64,000 nucleotides of DNA from NCBI RefSeq assembly GCF_000011385.1, contig NC_005125.1, forward strand, positions 3,596,001 to 3,660,000, in the 5' to 3' direction. Numbering within the stretch: the first letter of the stretch is position 1; each line of letters begins with the position of its first letter. A program made the translations under genes and the position numbers. Source of the DNA: Gloeobacter violaceus PCC 7421. Its GTDB lineage: Bacteria; Cyanobacteriota; Cyanobacteriia; Gloeobacterales; Gloeobacteraceae. Positions 8,382-16,218 of the stretch are shown one piece after another. The notes under the pieces were generated by a model. It saw only the letters and a list, made by a program, of their open reading frames with translations, did no database searches and had not been told where the DNA came from.

Positions 8382-8753
8382 CTAAACGCTCCCCTCGGGG
8401 ATCAAGCAATAAAACGAGCAGCGGTGCCCGTCGGGATCGTGCAAGTTGAGGGCAACCTCCCGCGCCCCCAGAGCCGCGTAGGTAAATTCCCGGCGCTCAA
8501 AAGCGATCCCTTGGGTGCCAAAACGCTTCGCCAACGCCTCTAGAACCCGCTCGTCCAGAAGTTTCCAGCCAAAGCGCACCGGCAAAACCCGCCCTCTCAA
8601 CAGCAACAGCAGTTCCAGGCCAAAGACGTCAAACAGCACATACCCGGCTTCGCTGCCCACCTGTGCCCGCCTATTCAGCATCCGCTCATAAAACGCCTGG
8701 GAGCGCGCCAGATCCGCAGCGCCAAGCTCGATGTGAACCGCCCGGACGGCCAT
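8382..8753 (-). CDS. VOC/glyoxalase-fold protein
   Basis: A 123-residue single-domain vicinal-oxygen-chelate protein. The N-terminal strand AVRAVHIELGAADLARSQAFYERML and the C-terminal LNLHDPDGHRCSFY are the paired beta-alpha-beta modules of the fold, with putative metal ligands at H8 and in the DPDGH segment. The chosen start, ATG 8753, gives a standard-length domain; a GTG at 8801 would add 16 residues and overlap the divergent GNAT gene more. Substrate unknown: related proteins act on methylglyoxal adducts, catechols or antibiotics. Confidence 0.8.
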   Translation of the reverse strand: MAVRAVHIELGAADLARSQAFYERMLNRRAQVGSEAGYVLFDVFGLELLLLLRGRVLPVRFGWKLLDERVLEALAKRFGTQGIAFERREFTYAALGAREVALNLHDPDGHRCSFYCLIPEGSV

Positions 8754-8790
8754 GGCAAAATCGTCTGGCTGTGCTTCGTCGGAGGTCTTC

Positions 8791-9264
8791 GTGTCTTTCA
8801 CCGTCGCTCCCGTCCGCTGGCAGGACCACCAGCAAGCACTTTACTACGTGCGCCGGGTGGTCTTTATCGAAGAGCAAAACGTTCCGCCTGAGATCGAAAT
8901 CGACGAGTGGGACACTCTGAGCGTCCACGCCCTGGCCTGCGACGCCGAAGGAAGCCCCATCGGCTGCGGCCGACTCCTCCCGGACGGGCACCTCGGACGG
9001 ATGGCGGTGCTCGCCGCCTGGCGCAGCCGGGGGGTGGGAAAGGCTCTACTCGAGTGCCTGCTTTCCCTGGCACAGGCCGCAGGGATGGAAGCCGTAGAAC
9101 TGAGCGCCCAAGTGCACGCCCAGCCCTTCTACGAAAAATTCGGCTTCAAAGCTTTCGGCGAAATCTACGACGAGGCGGGCATCCCGCACCGGGCGATGCG
9201 GCGGGTGCTGCCGCGGGATACTCGCCGCCATCAGCAGATCTCAACGCAGGAGCCGAGGACCTGA
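8791..9264 (+). CDS. GNAT family N-acetyltransferase
   Basis: A 157-residue ElaA/GCN5-type acetyltransferase. The acetyl-CoA-binding motif A is LGRMAVLAAWRSRGVGKALL (R/Q-x-x-G-x-G/A), followed by motif B AQVHAQPFYEKFGFKAFGE. I place the start at GTG 8791 because GGAGG lies at 8781-8785; an ATG at 8752 would also be in frame. It is divergent from the VOC gene with overlapping 5' ends, and its last 24 bases overlap the convergent DUF2227 gene. The acceptor substrate is unknown. Confidence 0.88.
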   Translation: MSFTVAPVRWQDHQQALYYVRRVVFIEEQNVPPEIEIDEWDTLSVHALACDAEGSPIGCGRLLPDGHLGRMAVLAAWRSRGVGKALLECLLSLAQAAGMEAVELSAQVHAQPFYEKFGFKAFGEIYDEAGIPHRAMRRVLPRDTRRHQQISTQEPRT

Positions 9265-9792
9265 CATCTGCACTCGGCGGCGCCTGCGGCGGCCCACCAG
9301 CCGCTTCCAGGCGCTGCCCGTCCAATCGCTGAGGCTGTGGCTCATCGCCCCCAACTCCAGACCCACCAGCCCCCAAATCAAAGTGGAAATGTTGGCGCCA
9401 CACCACAGCGACACGGTCTGCCAGGCGGCCTGCCAATCGATGCTCACCCCCGCCAGCCGCTCGAACACCAGGGCTCCCGGCACCCCCAAACTGACCGCCA
9501 CGATCGCCAGATACAGGAGCCTGCCCAGGGTGCCCACCAGCGGCCCGTGGGAAAAAAGCGAGCGGTGCGGGGCAACACGCCGATAGGGCAGCCAGATCCA
9601 GCGCAGCAACCCCCAGCGGCGGTACTGAACGGAATGGGTGTCAAGATCGCCTCCGAACATCAACCCTGCGAACAGATAGGCGCACGCCGCACCCAGGGCG
9701 GCCTCAAAAGCACCGCTCACCAGCCAGACAGCAGCACCGGCGGCAGGCACGCTCCACCAGGTGATCCGGTCGTGGGTGCGGCCCAGGGGCAT
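9241..9792 (-). CDS. DUF2227-like putative metal-binding membrane protein
   Basis: A 183-residue protein opening with MPLGRTHDRITWWSVP, then GGDLDTHSVQYRRWG and APHRSLFSHGPLVGT: spaced His and Asp residues that mark the DUF2227 'metal-binding' family. Three to four hydrophobic segments (residues about 15-45, 90-115, 135-155) indicate an inner-membrane protein. The C-terminus is very basic (GRRRRRRV). It ends inside the GNAT gene on the other strand. The biochemical role of the family is not established. Confidence 0.8.
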   Translation of the reverse strand: MPLGRTHDRITWWSVPAAGAAVWLVSGAFEAALGAACAYLFAGLMFGGDLDTHSVQYRRWGLLRWIWLPYRRVAPHRSLFSHGPLVGTLGRLLYLAIVAVSLGVPGALVFERLAGVSIDWQAAWQTVSLWCGANISTLIWGLVGLELGAMSHSLSDWTGSAWKRLVGRRRRRRVQMSGPRLLR

Positions 9793-9794
9793 CC

Positions 9795-10220
9795 TCAGCC
9801 CCCGTTCGGATAGTCGGCCTCGAACTTCGCCACCAGCTCGTCGATGCTTGCAAGCAACTGCCGGGCAGCCCCCCGCAGCATCAGATTCGGATAGAGCGCC
9901 CGGTCGGGATAGCCGTAGGCCATCTCGCTGCGCAGGGCATAGACGGGTTTGGAGCGGGCGTAGGCGTAGCCCACCTCGAAGGCCGTTCCCGAGTCGGCGT
10001 CGGCTCCCGAAAGATTGGCTACCACGACGGCGCTGGCGTCGATGCCCGCCACGCAGCGCGCGAAGACTTCCTCCGCCCCGGCGTCAGCGGGAATTTCCGC
10101 CTGCGGCAAAAAGACCCGCCCCAGGGGGGCGAGTCTTGCGGCCAGTTCGGCCTGGTAGGCCTGCTCGTATGCGTTAAAGAGTGGTCCTGCCACATAGAAG
10201 CGGTAGGCCGGCTCGCTCAC
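9795..10220 (-). CDS. Nucleoside 2-deoxyribosyltransferase-like protein
   Basis: A 141-residue Rossmann-like protein with the family pattern YRFYVAGPLFN at the N-terminus, then IDASAVVVANLSGADADSGTAFEVGYAYA, where the D-x-D-SGTAFE-GYA block forms the active site of nucleoside 2-deoxyribosyltransferases. It would move deoxyribose between bases in nucleotide salvage. I choose GTG 10220, because the reading frame above it lies in the RDD-TonB gene. Spacing to that gene's stop is one base, and the DUF2227 gene follows two bases downstream, so the three probably share an mRNA. Confidence 0.82.
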   Translation of the reverse strand: MSEPAYRFYVAGPLFNAYEQAYQAELAARLAPLGRVFLPQAEIPADAGAEEVFARCVAGIDASAVVVANLSGADADSGTAFEVGYAYARSKPVYALRSEMAYGYPDRALYPNLMLRGAARQLLASIDELVAKFEADYPNGG

Positions 10221-10221
10221 C

Positions 10222-11781
10222 CTAGAATCCCCGCCCGCCGATGTCGCCACCGAAGACGTTGATGTCGAAGGTGAACTGAATTTCGATGCGGTCGCCTTTG
10301 TAGGCGGCGGGTAAGGGACCAAACGGAGCCGCGCGCTGCACTGCCTCCATCGCCGACTCGTCGGAGGAGCGCGAGCCGGAGGAGCGGCCGACGCGCAGGT
10401 TCATGATTTGCCCGTTGCGCGAGATGGTAAACAGCAGCACCGTGCGCCGGGAGTTGCCCGCCTCAGGAGCGATCCAGTTGCGCTTGACCTTGCGCTGCAA
10501 AGCGGCCATGTAGGGGCCAAAATCGACATCCTGGGCGGCGTCGATGCCCGAGCCGTCGCCGTCGCGCCCGGGATTGAGCGTGCCGCTCTCGCCCAGGCCG
10601 CCGTTGCCGCCGCTGCCGCGGCTGGCGCTCAGGGGACCGCCCAGGGCCGAGGCGGGCGCCAGGGAAGATCCCGAGGTGGCACTGGAGCGCGAGGCACGGC
10701 GCTTGGGAGCCGGGGCGGGCGGAGCGGGCTCCGGGGTCGTCTCCTGGGGAAGCGGGGCCAGCTCCGGGCTGGTCTCTTTAGGCGGCTCCTCGATCTTGGG
10801 CAGCACCGCCTCCGGCGAGGGCGGCGGGGCGGCCTTCGGCTTAGGAGCCGGGGTGGGCTTGGGCTGCTCCGGCCGGGGAGTCGGTTGCTCGGCCCGGGGC
10901 GGGGGCGGGGTGGGTCGAGGACGCGGCTGCGGGGTGGGCCGGGCCTGCGGGGCACCCTTCACCCCCGCGTCGGTGGGCAGTTGGCGGTTGCGCTTTTTGG
11001 CGACGGAGTTGGCGTTGGATTTGGGAGCGTTGGGCGGTGGTTTGACCTTATCGGTCGGGTCGGTGAGCGTAAATTCCATCGACGGTGCCGGTGGTTCGGG
11101 CGGCGTCAGCTCCGGGAATTTGATATTGAGCGCTTCGAAGAGCAGCGGAATGATGATTGCTAGCACCGCCGCCGCCACGGCCACCAGCAGGTGAATAAAC
11201 AAAGACGAAACAATCGCCGGGTAGAGATTGGCGCTGGTGCGGCGCGGATCGGCAATCATGCGGGTGTTGGCGAATTTGTCCGGCAGACCCTGCTTTTCGC
11301 CGTCCAGGCTTGCGAAGATAAACGCGAGCACCAGCAAAAAGCCGCTGGCCAGCAGGCCAAAGAGCACCGAGTCGAACACATAGCCGACAAAAAGGGCACC
11401 CCCCAAAATCAAATAGCTGATCAGGTGCCGCTTGAGCAGCGTGCCGAGGTTCAGGTCGCTGTCGTCGGCGCTCACCATGCGGATGCCCACCAACCGCTGA
11501 CCCACCGTCTGGCCCTTGTGGCTGAGCGGCCAGATGAGGTAGTTGCCCAGGGCGAGGATGGCGTAGAGCCCCAGGGTGCCCAGGGCGAGCGCGGCCCCGT
11601 CCGGCCCCGCCCCAAACAGCGACAGCAGAGCGCCGAACACCTGGGCGAGGGTAAAAGCCACGAGCAGCAACAGCGCCTGATCGAGAATCAGGGCGCAGAA
11701 TCGATACCACAGGCTTGCTAGGGGCTTGAGCACCTGCAGCCTGGCAGTCGATCGGGTCCGGGTCAGAAGATTGGCTGTCAT
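10222..11781 (-). CDS. RDD-domain / TonB C-terminal domain fusion protein
   Basis: A 519-residue two-part membrane protein. Residues about 20-180 are an RDD domain: LWYRFCALILDQALLLL, several membrane segments, and KGQTVGQRLVGIRMV. Residues 190-216 form another membrane anchor. Residues 225-365 are a Pro-rich, Lys/Arg/Glu-containing linker of the kind that spans the periplasm in TonB. Residues about 418-512 are a TonB/TolA C-terminal domain (FGPYMAALQRKVKRNWIAPE, VLLFTISRNGQI). ATG 11781 is used; the frame is open upstream but without gene-like sequence. It may transmit proton-motive force to outer-membrane receptors; the RDD fusion partner is unusual. Confidence 0.85.
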   Translation of the reverse strand: MTANLLTRTRSTARLQVLKPLASLWYRFCALILDQALLLLVAFTLAQVFGALLSLFGAGPDGAALALGTLGLYAILALGNYLIWPLSHKGQTVGQRLVGIRMVSADDSDLNLGTLLKRHLISYLILGGALFVGYVFDSVLFGLLASGFLLVLAFIFASLDGEKQGLPDKFANTRMIADPRRTSANLYPAIVSSLFIHLLVAVAAAVLAIIIPLLFEALNIKFPELTPPEPPAPSMEFTLTDPTDKVKPPPNAPKSNANSVAKKRNRQLPTDAGVKGAPQARPTPQPRPRPTPPPPRAEQPTPRPEQPKPTPAPKPKAAPPPSPEAVLPKIEEPPKETSPELAPLPQETTPEPAPPAPAPKRRASRSSATSGSSLAPASALGGPLSASRGSGGNGGLGESGTLNPGRDGDGSGIDAAQDVDFGPYMAALQRKVKRNWIAPEAGNSRRTVLLFTISRNGQIMNLRVGRSSGSRSSDESAMEAVQRAAPFGPLPAAYKGDRIEIQFTFDINVFGGDIGGRGF

Positions 11782-11818
11782 AACGGCATGGCTGGAGCAG
11801 AATTCCCCGTGTTGAGCT

Positions 11819-12673
11819 TTATTGTACTGATTGCTGGGCGCGCTGGCAGGTGGGGCAGAAGTGGGTCGAGCGGCCCGCCAGCCGGATGCGCTCGATCGGG
11901 GTATTGCACACGCGGCAGGGTTGGCCTTTGCGTCCATACACCCAGGCAGTGCCGGCGTAGTTGCCGTTGATGCCCTGGGCGTCGGTATAGTTGCGCAACG
12001 TCGCGCCCCGCTGCGCGATGCCCGCTTCGAGCACCTTGACTACGGCTCGATGCAGCCGTTCGAGGGCAGCCGCATCGAGCCCGCCTACGGGCAGGGCAGG
12101 ATGGATGCCACTGCTGAAGAGGGCCTCATCGGCATAAATGTTCCCTACTCCCGCCACCAGTTGCTGATCGAGTAGGGCGCTTTTGACCGGCTGGTTGCGC
12201 CCCGCAAAGCGCCCCGCCAGGTATGGGCCGTCGAACATCTCAGCAAAAGGCTCGGGACCGAGCCGGGTGAGCCCACCCATCACCCGCTCCGGGGGCACCC
12301 CCACCGGAATCAGCCAGAGCCGACCGAAGACGCGCATGTCCTCAAAGCGCAGTTCGTGACCGCTCGCCATGGGTATCCGGACTCTGGTATGGGGTTCAAG
12401 GGGAGCTTCGCCACAGCGCCAGAGCAACCTGCCCGACATGCGCAGGTGCACTCCCAGGGCCGCCCCGCGCGCGAAGTAGAGCAGCAGGTACTTGCCGCGC
12501 CGAAGCATCCTGTCGCTGAAGATCTGGCCTTGCATCTGTTCAATAAAAATCGCCGGATCGGCGGGGTAACCCACCGAATCGCTGCGCAAAACCTCCACGC
12601 CCACCACCCGTTCGCCGGGCAGGTGGATGAGGAGGTCGCGGCGCAGTGTCTCGACTTCGGGCAATTCGGGCAC
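11819..12673 (-). CDS. mutM: Formamidopyrimidine-DNA glycosylase (Fpg)
   Basis: Removes 8-oxoguanine and formamidopyrimidines from DNA and cleaves the abasic site. The 284-residue protein has the catalytic N-terminus P2-E3 (PELPEVETLRRDL), the helix-two-turn-helix region (LLDQQLVAGVGNIYADEALF) and the C-terminal zinc finger (CRVCNTPIERIRLAGRSTHF, then CPTC). The start is GTG 12673, immediately after the psaE stop codon with zero bases between, so it is read from the same transcript. Coupling a repair enzyme for oxidised guanine to a photosystem I subunit makes sense for oxidative stress, though that is inference. Confidence 0.96.
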   Translation of the reverse strand: MPELPEVETLRRDLLIHLPGERVVGVEVLRSDSVGYPADPAIFIEQMQGQIFSDRMLRRGKYLLLYFARGAALGVHLRMSGRLLWRCGEAPLEPHTRVRIPMASGHELRFEDMRVFGRLWLIPVGVPPERVMGGLTRLGPEPFAEMFDGPYLAGRFAGRNQPVKSALLDQQLVAGVGNIYADEALFSSGIHPALPVGGLDAAALERLHRAVVKVLEAGIAQRGATLRNYTDAQGINGNYAGTAWVYGRKGQPCRVCNTPIERIRLAGRSTHFCPTCQRAQQSVQ

Positions 12674-12871
12674 TTAGGCTTCGACTTCTTCCAGTTCGCT
12701 GACGCCAAAGTTGTTGGTGTTGATCCCCGAGTAATTGACCTTCTCGAAGCGGACCGTCACCGGGTAGATCGTCTTTTCGCTCTTGTCGACCGACGCGACC
12801 GTACCCACCTCCCGATACCAGTAGGACTCCTTGCGCAGGATACGGACTTTGGCACCTCTTTCAATGGCCAT
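12674..12871 (-). CDS. psaE: Photosystem I reaction center subunit IV (PsaE)
   Basis: A 65-residue SH3-like stromal/cytoplasmic subunit that helps dock ferredoxin on photosystem I. The sequence [19 protein letters not shown], then [22 protein letters not shown] and [13 protein letters not shown], is a standard PsaE. ATG 12871 is the start; a frame extension of six residues above it is not homologous. The stop abuts the GTG of mutM. Divergent from the frameshifted Uma2 gene across a 160-bp promoter region. It lies 34 kb from psaAB, as is normal for cyanobacteria. Confidence 0.97.
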   Translation of the reverse strand: MAIERGAKVRILRKESYWYREVGTVASVDKSEKTIYPVTVRFEKVNYSGINTNNFGVSELEEVEA

Positions 12872-13032
12872 AGCGTTCGCCTTTCTCACATACGGGTGTG
12901 CGCCGTGTTCACATTACCGCGAAGGCCCGAAACCACCGGGCCATCCTTTACACAATGCAACGATTGGCGCGTTTTCCCATCGGCAGGCGGGCACGCTAAG
13001 GTAGGGTTCTCACCCCAGCCGAGTGGCCGTCT

Positions 13033-13576
13033 ATGGGGCTCACTGTCGCCGATGTCGAGAAGCTGCATCAGCTCTACCCGGATCACCGGATCGAACTGGA
13101 CAACGGGACGATCACCATCGTGAGCCCATCGGATTTTGTCGCCGGGGCGGTAGGGGCAGAATTTTCCGCCCAGCTGCGCAACTGGGTCAAGCCTCGCCGC
13201 CTAGGCTTCATCGCCGATGCGAGCGCCGGTTATCAGCCCCCCGACGAGGGCTTGACCGCCCCGGACGTGTCCTTTGTCAGCCGCGACCGTCTGCGGCAAG
13301 CCCCCAGAAGCTACGCCCCGGTTGGTGCCCAATCTGGTGATCGAAATCAAATCGATCACCGACCGCCTCAAAGCGCTGGAGGACAAACTGGAGCGCTACC
13401 TTGCCCTTGGAGCCGAAGCAGCCATCCTGGTCGATCCCGACCGGCAAACGCTCACCATTTTGCTTCCAGGCCACAGCCCGCGAACGCTGCTCAACGGCGA
13501 AGTGCTCACCCTGCCGCAACTGTTGCCGGGTTGGGAGCTAGAAGTCAGCTCCCTGTGGCCGGAAGACCTGGGCTAG
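13033..13576 (+). pseudogene. Uma2 family protein (DUF820), frameshifted
   Basis: Two frames together make one Uma2 protein. Frame 1 from ATG 13033 gives GLTVADVEKLHQLYPDHRIEL, VSPSDFVAGAVGAEFSAQL and GLTAPDVSFVSRDRL. About base 13310-13325 the homology moves to a frame shifted by one base: VPNLVIEIKSITDRLKALEDK, ERYLALGAEAAILVDP, down to 13576. The nuclease-core acidic residues and the lysine are all present once the frames are joined, so an extra base (or loss of two) near a run of C is the only lesion seen. It may be a recent pseudogene or a sequence error. Confidence 0.8.
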
Positions 13577-13637
13577 GCTTTCAAGAACACCCTCGCTGCC
13601 TGGGAACCTGCGGCGTTCAGTAGAGTTCATAGAGAAA

Positions 13638-14114
13638 ATGCGCATTGAACCTTTCAACGCCCATCAACTTGAGGCAGTCATTCGTCTTTCGCTTCGGGCA
13701 TGGGCTCCGGTTTTTGATTCGATTCAAAAAGTGATGGACCATGACGTCTACCAGAATTTCTATCCTGATTGGCGTGTGAGCCAGCGAAAGGCTGTCGAGG
13801 ATGTCTGCAGCACAGAGGACACAAATGTATGGGTTGCGATCGACGCTGGTTCAACCGTGGGCTTTGTAGCCGTGAAACTCCACTCGGAAGACAGCATGGG
13901 TGAAGTCTATATGGTCGCTGTCGATCCCGACTTTCAAGGTCAAGGCATTGGCACTGCTCTGATGGAATTCGCTCTTAATTGGCTCAAAGATGCTGGGATG
14001 TCCGTTGCTATGGTTGAGACCGGTGGCGATCCCGGTCATGCCCCAGCACGTCGCACCTATGAAAAGCTGGGCTTCGGGCTATTGCCAATCGCTAGATACT
14101 TTAAAAAGCTCTAG
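13638..14114 (+). CDS. GNAT family N-acetyltransferase
   Basis: A 158-residue acetyltransferase. Motif A reads VYMVAVDPDFQGQGIGTALM (Q-x-x-G-I-G-T-A), and motif B continues through VAMVETGGDPGHAPARRTYE and KLGF. The N-terminal half binds the unknown acceptor. It starts at ATG 13638, about 60 bp after the frameshifted Uma2 gene. Slightly AT-richer than its neighbours. A small-molecule or antibiotic acetyltransferase is more likely than a ribosomal protein one, but the substrate is not identifiable. Confidence 0.85.
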   Translation: MRIEPFNAHQLEAVIRLSLRAWAPVFDSIQKVMDHDVYQNFYPDWRVSQRKAVEDVCSTEDTNVWVAIDAGSTVGFVAVKLHSEDSMGEVYMVAVDPDFQGQGIGTALMEFALNWLKDAGMSVAMVETGGDPGHAPARRTYEKLGFGLLPIARYFKKL

Positions 14115-14213
14115 CTATGCGTAGCCCATGTCCTGCTCTTGAGCTTCGTAGGCGAGCTCATCGAGCACGGACTTGCGCTCCTGAATCGATGGCGGTTTTG
14201 CAGGCCATGACAT
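14115..14213 (-). CDS. 32-residue small protein downstream of the E1-rhodanese gene
   Basis: A very short frame starting at ATG 14213, four bases after the stop of the MoeB-like gene, and ending at 14115. The product begins MSWPAKPPSIQERKSVLDEL and ends AYEAQEQDMGYA. The LDELAYEAQE helix looks like a conserved short cyanobacterial peptide rather than random sequence, but I cannot name a family. It would be the last gene of the JAMM-UBL-E1 operon. It overlaps the last base region of the convergent GNAT gene without sharing codons. Confidence 0.4.
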   Translation of the reverse strand: MSWPAKPPSIQERKSVLDELAYEAQEQDMGYA

Positions 14214-14216
14214 CTT

Positions 14217-15404
14217 CTATACCTTGGGCACGCTTGGATCGACCTCGTCGGACCAGGCGTGGATGCCGCCTTTGAGGTTGGTGCCTTCAATGCCGACCGA
14301 CTGCAGAATTTGCAGGGCCTTGGCTGAACGCATGCCGCTCCTGCAGTGGAGCACCAGTTCGGAGCCGTTGATTAGAGAACGCACCTTCTCGATGCCCGGT
14401 CCCTGCTCGATTTCCGGCAGCGGCACCAGCGTAGTGCCGGGGATGCGGGCGGCGGCAAATTCGTCGGGGTTGCGCACGTCGACGACGACGACGTCCTTAC
14501 CGGCGTCCAGCATTTGCTTCAGTGCGGTCGCGGTGATTTCTTTCATGGTTGCTTTGGCCTTTTCTTCTTCGGCGCGGGCCTGGGGGATGCCGCAGAATTC
14601 CTCGTAGTCGATGAGCGATGTGACCGTCGGGTGATCCCCGCACACCGGGCACTCGGGGTTCCTGCGCAGCTTCAGCTCGCGGAACTTCATGTTGAGGGCG
14701 TCGTAGAGCATCAGGCGGCCCTTGAGGGTGGTGCCGATGCCCAGGATGATCTTGACCGCCTCGGTGGCCTGGATGACACCGATCACCCCCGGTAAGATCC
14801 CCAGGACGCCGCCTTCGGCACAACTGGGCACCAGGCCCGGCGGCGGCGGCTCCGGGTAGAGGCAGCGGTAGCAGGGGCCGTCCTCGTAGTGGAAGACAGT
14901 CGATTGGCCCTCGAAGCGGAAGATCGAGCCGTAGACGTTCGGTTTGCCCAGCAGAACGCAAGCGTCGTTGACCAGATAGCGGGTCGGAAAATTGTCGGTG
15001 CCGTCGATGATCAAGTCGTAATCGCGGCAAATGTCGAGGGCGTTTTCGCTCGAAAGGCGCACCGGCCAGCGGTCGATTTGCAGGTGCGGGTTGATCTCTT
15101 GGAGGCGGTCGGTGGCCGAATCGATTTTGGGCTTGCCGATCCAGGAGGTGCCGTGGATGATCTGGCGCTGGAGGTTGCTCGCATCGACCACGTCAAAATC
15201 CACCAGACCGATGCGGCCGATACCGGCGGCGGCCAGGTACATCGTGAGTGGTGCCCCTAGACCGCCGGTACCCACACACAGCACCGAGGCGGCTTTGAGC
15301 TTCTTCTGGCCCTCCAGACCCACCTCCGGCAAGATCAAGTGGCGGGAGTAGCGCTCCAGTTCGTCTCTCGAGAGTTCGATCGTCGTCGTATCGGGGTTGA
15401 GCAT
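14217..15404 (-). CDS. moeB: E1-like sulfur-carrier adenylyltransferase/sulfurtransferase (MoeB/ThiF plus rhodanese)
   Basis: Adenylates the C-terminal glycine of a ubiquitin-like sulfur carrier and loads it with sulfur. The 395-residue protein has the nucleotide-binding loop VLCVGTGGLGAPLTMYLAAA, the Arg-containing SNLQRQIIH, zinc-type CPVC, and an adenylation domain to about residue 270. A rhodanese domain follows (residues about 285-390) with the sulfur-accepting loop CRSGMRS. This MoeB/MoeZ layout carries both activities in one chain. It begins two bases after the sulfur-carrier gene and belongs to the operon with the JAMM protease. It may serve molybdopterin, thiamine or a cysteine route. 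Confidence 0.93.
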   Translation of the reverse strand: MLNPDTTTIELSRDELERYSRHLILPEVGLEGQKKLKAASVLCVGTGGLGAPLTMYLAAAGIGRIGLVDFDVVDASNLQRQIIHGTSWIGKPKIDSATDRLQEINPHLQIDRWPVRLSSENALDICRDYDLIIDGTDNFPTRYLVNDACVLLGKPNVYGSIFRFEGQSTVFHYEDGPCYRCLYPEPPPPGLVPSCAEGGVLGILPGVIGVIQATEAVKIILGIGTTLKGRLMLYDALNMKFRELKLRRNPECPVCGDHPTVTSLIDYEEFCGIPQARAEEEKAKATMKEITATALKQMLDAGKDVVVVDVRNPDEFAAARIPGTTLVPLPEIEQGPGIEKVRSLINGSELVLHCRSGMRSAKALQILQSVGIEGTNLKGGIHAWSDEVDPSVPKV

Positions 15405-15406
15405 GG

Positions 15407-15685
15407 CTAGAGTCCTCCAGCGATCGAAGGCACGATGCTGATGACGTCGGTCGGTTGGACGGCCGTACCCTGCTGCTGCAAGTGGCGGATGTCTTCGTCG
15501 TTGACGTAGACGTTCACGAAATTGCGCAGCTTGCCGTCTTCGCCGTACAGATGCTTTTTGAGTTCGCTGTAGCGGCCGGTTAGATCGTCGAGTATCTCGC
15601 CGACGCTGCCGCCCTCCAGCTCCAGGCTCTCCTGGTCGCCCGTGTAGCGGCGCAAAGGAGCCGGGATCAACACTTTCACTGCCAT
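15407..15685 (-). CDS. MoaD/ThiS-type ubiquitin-like sulfur carrier protein
   Basis: A 92-residue beta-grasp protein: start MAVKVLIPAPLRRYTG, middle LDDLTGRYSELKKHLYGEDG, KLRNFVNVYVNDEDIRHLQ, end VISIVPSIAGGL. The di-glycine tail is followed by one extra leucine, so it must be trimmed before adenylation, unlike canonical MoaD or ThiS that end in GG. The JAMM protease gene just upstream is the natural candidate for that cleavage. The order resembles CysO systems of actinobacteria and QbsE of pseudomonads. Likely role: carrying thiocarboxylate sulfur for cysteine, thiamine or molybdopterin synthesis. Confidence 0.88.
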   Translation of the reverse strand: MAVKVLIPAPLRRYTGDQESLELEGGSVGEILDDLTGRYSELKKHLYGEDGKLRNFVNVYVNDEDIRHLQQQGTAVQPTDVISIVPSIAGGL

Positions 15686-15689
15686 TTAT

Positions 15690-16151
15690 CTAGACCTCCG
15701 TGGTCTGATGAACCGTTTCAAGCTGGAACTGGCGCTCGTCATCGAGCGTCCAACTGGTCAAATCGGCCGCCTGACCATTTTGCACCGAAACAATGAGGTA
15801 GGAGTAGACCGGCCAGGCGTTGCCCCGATCGAACTCCGAAGGCCGCGCCGGGTGATCGGGGTGGGAGTGGTAGGTGCCGATCACCTCCCACCCCTGCGAG
15901 CGCGCCGCGCGCTCGCCGGACCGGTAATCGTCGGGGGTGATCAAAAACCGACGCTCCTCACCTTCGCCGTCCCCCAGGCCAAACTCCCCCGCCCCTTCCC
16001 AAGTGTTCTCCACCGGATATACAGAACAGAGGATCTTCTCACCATCGGGCTCGAAGCGCCCCAGAAGTAGACCACAGCATTCGCGCGGGTACGTGCGCTC
16101 GCCATGGGCGCGGATTGCCCCCAATTGCGCCTCGTTGACCGTCAGGGTCAT
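15690..16151 (-). CDS. JAMM/Mov34 (Mec+-like) metalloprotease
   Basis: A 153-residue zinc protease of the MPN+/JAMM family. The JAMM residues are visible: E24 in YPRECCGLLLG, then H95-S-H97 and the spaced S105 and D108 within TYHSHPDHPARPSEFD. These form the zinc site that in Mec+ and QbsD removes an extra residue or amino acid from a ubiquitin-like sulfur carrier. The carrier gene, whose product ends in GGL, starts four bases after this stop. No signal peptide, so cytoplasmic. The promoter should lie in the 110-bp gap upstream. Confidence 0.9.
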   Translation of the reverse strand: MTLTVNEAQLGAIRAHGERTYPRECCGLLLGRFEPDGEKILCSVYPVENTWEGAGEFGLGDGEGEERRFLITPDDYRSGERAARSQGWEVIGTYHSHPDHPARPSEFDRGNAWPVYSYLIVSVQNGQAADLTSWTLDDERQFQLETVHQTTEV

Positions 16152-16218
16152 CGCCTTAACCCACCAAATCTATCGGGATACAGATCTATTCTGACACACC
16201 GACAAATCAAATCCAGGC

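Noticed and set aside
8016-8543. Long frames through the repeat at 8.1-8.3 kb
   Set aside because: The same frame patterns appear at 41.7 kb because both lie in the dispersed repeat; they are composition artefacts, not genes.
10408-11194. Long plus-strand frames opposite the RDD-TonB gene
   Set aside because: They are shadows of its Pro-rich linker; Gly/Arg-rich low-complexity products without real domains.
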